Below are positions 16,214-18,956 of a stretch of 18,956 nt of DNA, in pieces. Within the stretch, counting starts at the first letter, position 1. Each line of letters starts with the position of its first letter. The translations under genes were made by a program, and so were the position numbers. Source of the stretch: UBA931 sp036825435 (GTDB taxonomy: Bacteria > Pseudomonadota > Gammaproteobacteria > Burkholderiales > Casimicrobiaceae); NCBI GenBank assembly GCA_036825435.1, contig DAISYG010000036.1, positions 1 through 18,956 on the forward strand, written 5' to 3'. Below the pieces are notes generated by a model. The model had not been told where the DNA came from. It saw only the letters and a program-made list of their open reading frames with translations, and searched no databases.

Positions 16214-16722
16214 CGCTTCACCCTCCTAGCACGCCAGATATTATTCTGCAATTGGAGAATGGCATACACCAACGCTTCCGCTGTTGGCGGGCAGCCCGGC
16301 ACATAAATATCGACCGGGATGATGCGATCGCAACCGCGCACCACCGAATACGAATAATGATAGTAACCACCGCCATTCGCGCAGGAACCCATTGAAATCA
16401 CCGTTTTCGGCTCCGGCATCTGGTCGTAAATACGGCGCAGTGCAGGCGCCATTTTATTGGTCAGCGTTCCCGCAACAATCATCACGTCCGACTGGCGCGG
16501 GCTGGGGCGGAACATGGTGCCGAAGCGGTCGAGGTCATAGCGTGACGCACCCGAGTGCATCATTTCCATCGCGCAACAAGCGAGACCGAACGTCACCGGC
16601 CACATCGAACCATCGCGCGCCCACGCCATGATGTCGGCGAGAGTCGTCAGTGCGAAGCCATGCTGCTCGACGCCTTGGTTCAAAGTTTGCGTCACACGCT
16701 CGGCGTTCTTCGGCATGTTCAT
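16210..16722 (-). CDS. nuoB: NADH-quinone oxidoreductase subunit B (cluster N2)
   Basis: A 170-residue subunit holding the terminal [4Fe-4S] cluster N2, which donates electrons to quinone. The ligand pattern is complete: the tandem pair C49-C50 in FGLACCAMEMM, C114 in GSCANGGG, and C144 in VPGCPPTAEA. The quinone-site segment RYDLDRFGTMFRPSPRQSD is also present. Starts considered: ATG at 16722, ATG at 16716 and an in-frame GTG at 16746. The ATG at 16722 is preferred for its GGGA about eight bases upstream and its position four bases after the nuoA stop. The GTG would overlap nuoA by 20 bases. The gene overlaps nuoC by four bases. Confidence 0.97.
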   Translation of the reverse strand: MNMPKNAERVTQTLNQGVEQHGFALTTLADIMAWARDGSMWPVTFGLACCAMEMMHSGASRYDLDRFGTMFRPSPRQSDVMIVAGTLTNKMAPALRRIYDQMPEPKTVISMGSCANGGGYYHYSYSVVRGCDRIIPVDIYVPGCPPTAEALVYAILQLQNNIWRARRVKR

Positions 16723-16726
16723 CGCG

Positions 16727-17086
16727 TCAATCCCATTCCAGCGCACCGCGTCGCCATTCGTACACTAGCCCCAATCCGAGGATGCCCAGGAAAATCAACA
16801 TTGCCCAGATTGCAGCCGGCTCCAGCGCTGGCAATGCCACCGCCCAAGGCAGCAGAAAAACCAACTCAATATCGAAAAGGATGAACAGAATTGCGATCAG
16901 GTAATAGCGGATATTGAATGGTGAACGCGCATCTTCGCGGGCGTCGAAACCGCTTTCGTAGGGGAGTAATTTCTCAGGCGTCGGCTGACGACGCGGAGGG
17001 AGGACAATGCCCAAAATCAGCATGACTGCCGCCAGCACCACACTGACACAAATCAACATCAGAATCGGTATATAACCTTGCAACAT
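16727..17086 (-). CDS. nuoA: NADH-quinone oxidoreductase subunit A
   Basis: A 119-residue membrane subunit with three helices, first gene of the nuo operon. The family motif is seen: YESGFDAREDARSPFNIRYY at 43-62, followed by the helix with D72 and E74 in FILFDIELVFLLPWA. The usual YECG cysteine is a serine here, a substitution that also occurs in other bacteria. The ATG at 17086 has GAGGAA six bases upstream and gives the normal N-terminus MLQGYIPILML; an upstream in-frame start at 17107 would reach into the repeat. The leader is unusual: repeat copy C begins at 17099, directly next to the ribosome binding site, so transcripts from further upstream must cross about 157 bases of repeat. Confidence 0.97.
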   Translation of the reverse strand: MLQGYIPILMLICVSVVLAAVMLILGIVLPPRRQPTPEKLLPYESGFDAREDARSPFNIRYYLIAILFILFDIELVFLLPWAVALPALEPAAIWAMLIFLGILGLGLVYEWRRGALEWD

Positions 17087-17092
17087 CGCATA

Positions 17093-17098
17093 TTCCTC
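17093..17098 (-). promoter_or_regulatory. nuoA ribosome binding site abutting repeat copy C
   Basis: GAGGAA on the - strand, six bases before the nuoA ATG at 17086. It is directly adjacent to the first base of repeat copy C (17099). Confidence 0.7.
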
Positions 17099-17255
17099 AG
17101 GAACCACTGATTAATTACTGCACACGAACAATACCGCGTTGAAATTTTTCTCAAAATGCTCATTGACATCTGAGTAAACTCCGCTTTTCCGTCGCGCTTT
17201 TTGGTAAAAGTGCGCCTTGTCTTGCTCGCGCTCGTGACATGAATCAACAGGTCCC
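17099..17255 (+). repeat. Intergenic MITE-like repeat, copy C, in the nuoA leader
   Basis: About 157 bp, same orientation as copy A. It opens with AGGAACCACTGATTAATTA, shares the core CTCAAAATGCTCATTGAC, then GTAAACTCCGCTTTTCCGTC and TGCGCCTTGTCTTGC, and ends in a degenerate right terminus near GGTCCC. The terminal inverted repeats are the most worn of the three copies, and the central inverted repeat is broken by one mismatch (TTGAC versus GTAAA, 17163-17178). This suggests an older insertion. It occupies the space just before the nuoA ribosome binding site, so it may be transcribed as part of the nuo leader. Confidence 0.85.
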
Positions 17256-17534
17256 GCAATGAACAAACTGCTGATTCCACGACGATCAATCGGAGGAAAA
17301 AACAAAACGCACCAGCCGCGTCTCCGAAAATTTGTGCCAATTATAGCGACAATTAAAAAAAAGAAACCCATTTTTTGATCGTTACCATAAAGCCCCGATC
17401 GCGCCATGAGTATTTGTTGTTTGATAAACACCCATTTTCTTCGCCATTTCTGCGAACTGCAGCATACTGATTTGCGAGAACACAGCGACGCTTTCAAAAC
17501 ACTTGAATTTTTTAAGCAGCATCTACGGCGCAGG
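17256..17534. other. Intergenic region between the lipoprotein gene and repeat C; no gene seen
   Basis: Together with repeat C this makes a gap of about 450 bases. Open frames across it (for example a 128-codon one on the - strand, 17497-17111) run through the repeat, have unusual composition (many Cys, Arg, Phe) and no recognisable motif, so I do not call a gene. No convincing terminator follows the lipoprotein gene stop at 17535. The stretch near 17340-17390 is AT-rich and contains the best promoter candidate for the nuo operon. Confidence 0.6.
17340..17368 (-). promoter_or_regulatory. Candidate nuo operon promoter
   Basis: On the - strand a perfect -10 hexamer TATAAT lies at 17345-17340, preceded by an AT-rich tract with a run of T. 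The -35 region (near 17368-17363, GGTTTC) matches TTGACA poorly. If used, the nuo messenger would have a leader of roughly 245 bases that includes the whole of repeat copy C. The -10 is seen; its use is inference, and a promoter within the repeat or readthrough from the lipoprotein gene is possible. Confidence 0.35.
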
Positions 17535-18134
17535 TTACCTCACGTTTTGATTTGACGTAGAGCGCAGCAACCCTTCTGGCTGAAATGCTTTCACGATGGT
17601 TTCGGCAAGACGATCATTCTTCGTGGAAAAAGGCGCTTCGATTTCAGTCGATGCTGTCCACACCAATTCCCGCGTTGCCATGTCAAACACCGACACCTCC
17701 ATCATGGCGACCTGATACTGATAAGCCGTCGGCGCTGCCCCGTACCAACCGTAGTAAGGAGATCCGTACCAGCCTGACCACATCGGCTGTGTTGTGAATT
17801 GTGTTCGCGTTTCCGGCGCATGAAGCCGCGTCAGAATAATCGCGTCAACACCGGTTTCGTGTACTGCGTCAAACATGTCGTCGCGCGTCGCCAAATCATC
17901 GGCAACATGCGCGTAACCTGCGGTTGCTTGATACCCTGATGCGGAAATGGCTTTCACCAGTGCGTCCTCCCACAAACGCCGTTCCGCCTCGCTCTGATGC
18001 TCCGCCAACACCATGAAACTGGAAAATTGTGGCTGCGCATAGCGCGTGTTTTTCCAAGTATTCTGAAAAGAAGTTGTCGTGGCGCACCCTGTCACGAGCA
18101 AAGCGCAAAACACCGCCAAAAGATACGAGCGCAT
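17535..18134 (-). CDS. Putative outer-membrane lipoprotein, function unknown (DUF4136-like)
   Basis: A 199-residue protein with a lipoprotein signal peptide: MRSY, a hydrophobic stretch, and the lipobox LVTGC with the lipidated Cys at 17. Ala at +2 predicts outer-membrane sorting. The mature part begins with a Thr/Ser-rich linker, followed by a mixed alpha/beta domain (about 38-110) containing VDAIILTRL. Next is an aromatic, Gly/Tyr/Trp-rich stretch (about 119-142), then a segment with FDMATRELVWTASTEIEAPF (151-170). The last part is reminiscent of the DUF4136 lipoprotein group, but I cannot confirm membership. The ATG at 18134 has AAGGG about eight bases upstream. It is transcribed in the same direction as nuo but separated by about 450 bases, so a joint function is not implied. 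Confidence 0.85.
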   Translation of the reverse strand: MRSYLLAVFCALLVTGCATTTSFQNTWKNTRYAQPQFSSFMVLAEHQSEAERRLWEDALVKAISASGYQATAGYAHVADDLATRDDMFDAVHETGVDAIILTRLHAPETRTQFTTQPMWSGWYGSPYYGWYGAAPTAYQYQVAMMEVSVFDMATRELVWTASTEIEAPFSTKNDRLAETIVKAFQPEGLLRSTSNQNVR

Positions 18135-18253
18135 CAGATTACCCTTTTATGTCGCGTTGAACCGTGGCAAAATCATCGCACAGAATAAAATGCTCCGCCT
18201 TCCATTCCTGAAAAAATTTGTCAAAACAACATTTCGATCAACAAAGAACAACT

Positions 18254-18730
18254 ATGCCACAAACCATTCATCAACGTTGGTCGCTGCGCCTGAGTCCTGT
18301 TTGCGTTTACCTGACCTGCATCGCGCTGATGTTCGTCTGCTCCGTGCTCTTCCCGGCGCTGACATTCGCCATTCCCGCGCGTATATTTTTGGCGACGTTC
18401 TTTCTCGTTGCCGGTGCGCTCCTGATCATCGCCGCGCACCATCGCTTCCATCAAGCACAAACTACCGCCAACCCGCACACGCCCGAACACTCATCGCAAA
18501 TCGTGATTTCCGGCGTTTATCGCTTCAGCCGCAACCCGATGTATCTCGGTGGCGCGTTGATCACACTGGCAACGGCACTATTCTTCGCGCACGCGCTGGC
18601 GTTTCTTTTCGTGATCACGTTCGTCGTTTACCTCAACGAATTCCAGATCAAACCGGAAGAAACGGTTTTACGCGAACACTTCGGTGCGGGGTTTATTGAT
18701 TATTGTGCACGGGTGAGGAGGTGGATTTGA
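18254..18730 (+). CDS. Isoprenylcysteine carboxyl methyltransferase-family membrane protein
   Basis: A 158-residue membrane protein of the ICMT/PEMT-like methyltransferase family. Three to four hydrophobic segments are seen (about 13-35, 42-62, 98-128). The S-adenosylmethionine-site signatures of the family follow: SGVYRFSRNPMYLGG at 86-100, the EE pair at 135-136, and the C-terminal HFGAGFIDYCARVRRWI. Bacterial members are inner-membrane methyltransferases of mostly unknown substrate; bacteria lack the prenylated-protein substrate of the eukaryotic enzyme in general. The ATG at 18254 gives a short polar N-terminus before helix 1. An in-frame TTG at 18218 would add 12 polar residues. No clear Shine-Dalgarno precedes either, so the start is less certain than the family. 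It is divergent from the lipoprotein gene, with about 120 bases between them. Confidence 0.88.
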   Translation: MPQTIHQRWSLRLSPVCVYLTCIALMFVCSVLFPALTFAIPARIFLATFFLVAGALLIIAAHHRFHQAQTTANPHTPEHSSQIVISGVYRFSRNPMYLGGALITLATALFFAHALAFLFVITFVVYLNEFQIKPEETVLREHFGAGFIDYCARVRRWI

Positions 18731-18788
18731 GATTGATCGCTTTTGTGCCATATAAACAGTTTGCAGCCTATCTAGATTGGTTGCCATC

Positions 18789-18825
18789 GGGGCTTGATAA
18801 CTCCAATATGGAACAATTAAGCCCC
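18789..18825 (+). terminator. Terminator-like hairpin downstream of the methyltransferase-family gene
   Basis: GGGGCTTGAT pairs with ATTAAGCCCC (10 bp including one G-T), then a small internal mismatch, a TCC/GGA pair block and a five-base loop. A T-rich but not pure tract (AATTTATTTATATTTTG) follows. It lies about 60 bases after the stop at 18730. The hairpin is seen directly; terminator function is inferred. The remaining 18831-18956 is AT-rich and shows no recognisable gene. Confidence 0.5.
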
Positions 18826-18956
18826 CAATTTATTTATATTTTGAAATAAAGAGATATACCCGACATCAGGATATTTTTTTAAATATATGAAATTAACGAT
18901 GCGGGATCTGTAAAACGAACTGTGTCATTTCAAAAAATCATGGTTGATCATAGCTC

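Noticed and set aside
17111..17497. 128-codon open frame on the - strand upstream of nuoA
   Set aside because: It runs through repeat copy C, has odd composition with many Cys, Arg and Phe, shows no motif, and lacks a convincing ribosome binding site.
1..18956. A novel defence, secretion or biosynthetic system
   Set aside because: Every substantial gene belongs to a known core family. Only the intergenic repeats and a few subunit-level oddities are unexplained.

Overview
The window is a chromosomal stretch from a Gram-negative bacterium, most likely a gamma- or betaproteobacterium. Three things point there: the proteobacterial nuoA-to-nuoN order with separate nuoC and nuoD genes, a lipoprotein with a classic lipobox, and roughly balanced base composition. 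I cannot place it more finely from sequence alone.

Left side (1-2405, + strand): an AT-rich leader with a possible sigma70 promoter, a PHP-domain phosphoesterase of the YciV/RNase AM type, ruvC (Holliday junction resolvase) seven bases downstream, and then a marC-family membrane protein gene.

Centre (17086 down to 2638, - strand): a complete, tightly packed 14-gene operon nuoABCDEFGHIJKLMN for the proton-pumping NADH:quinone oxidoreductase (respiratory complex I). NuoE, F and G form the NADH-oxidising module. NuoB, C, D and I form the connecting and quinone-reducing module. NuoA, H, J, K, L, M and N form the membrane arm. Junctions are 4-14 base overlaps or gaps of 2-21 bases, so the genes are probably transcribed together and largely coupled in translation. 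All the Fe-S ligand sets I looked for in B, E, F, G and I, and the key charged membrane residues checked in A, J, K, L, M and N, are present. The operon looks functional.

Right side (17535-18956): a small outer-membrane-type lipoprotein gene (- strand) upstream of the nuo operon, a divergent isoprenylcysteine methyltransferase-family membrane protein gene (+ strand), and an AT-rich tail with a terminator-like hairpin.

The one signal that gene annotation does not explain is a family of about 143-157 bp intergenic repeats with terminal inverted repeats. There are three diverged copies: after ruvC, after nuoN, and just upstream of nuoA. In each copy the same end of the element touches the neighbouring gene. 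That end forms the stop codon of ruvC and of nuoN, and it adjoins the ribosome binding site of nuoA. The elements look like non-autonomous MITE-like repeats. Otherwise this is an ordinary core-genome region, and I see no CRISPR array, phage, toxin-antitoxin or defence system.
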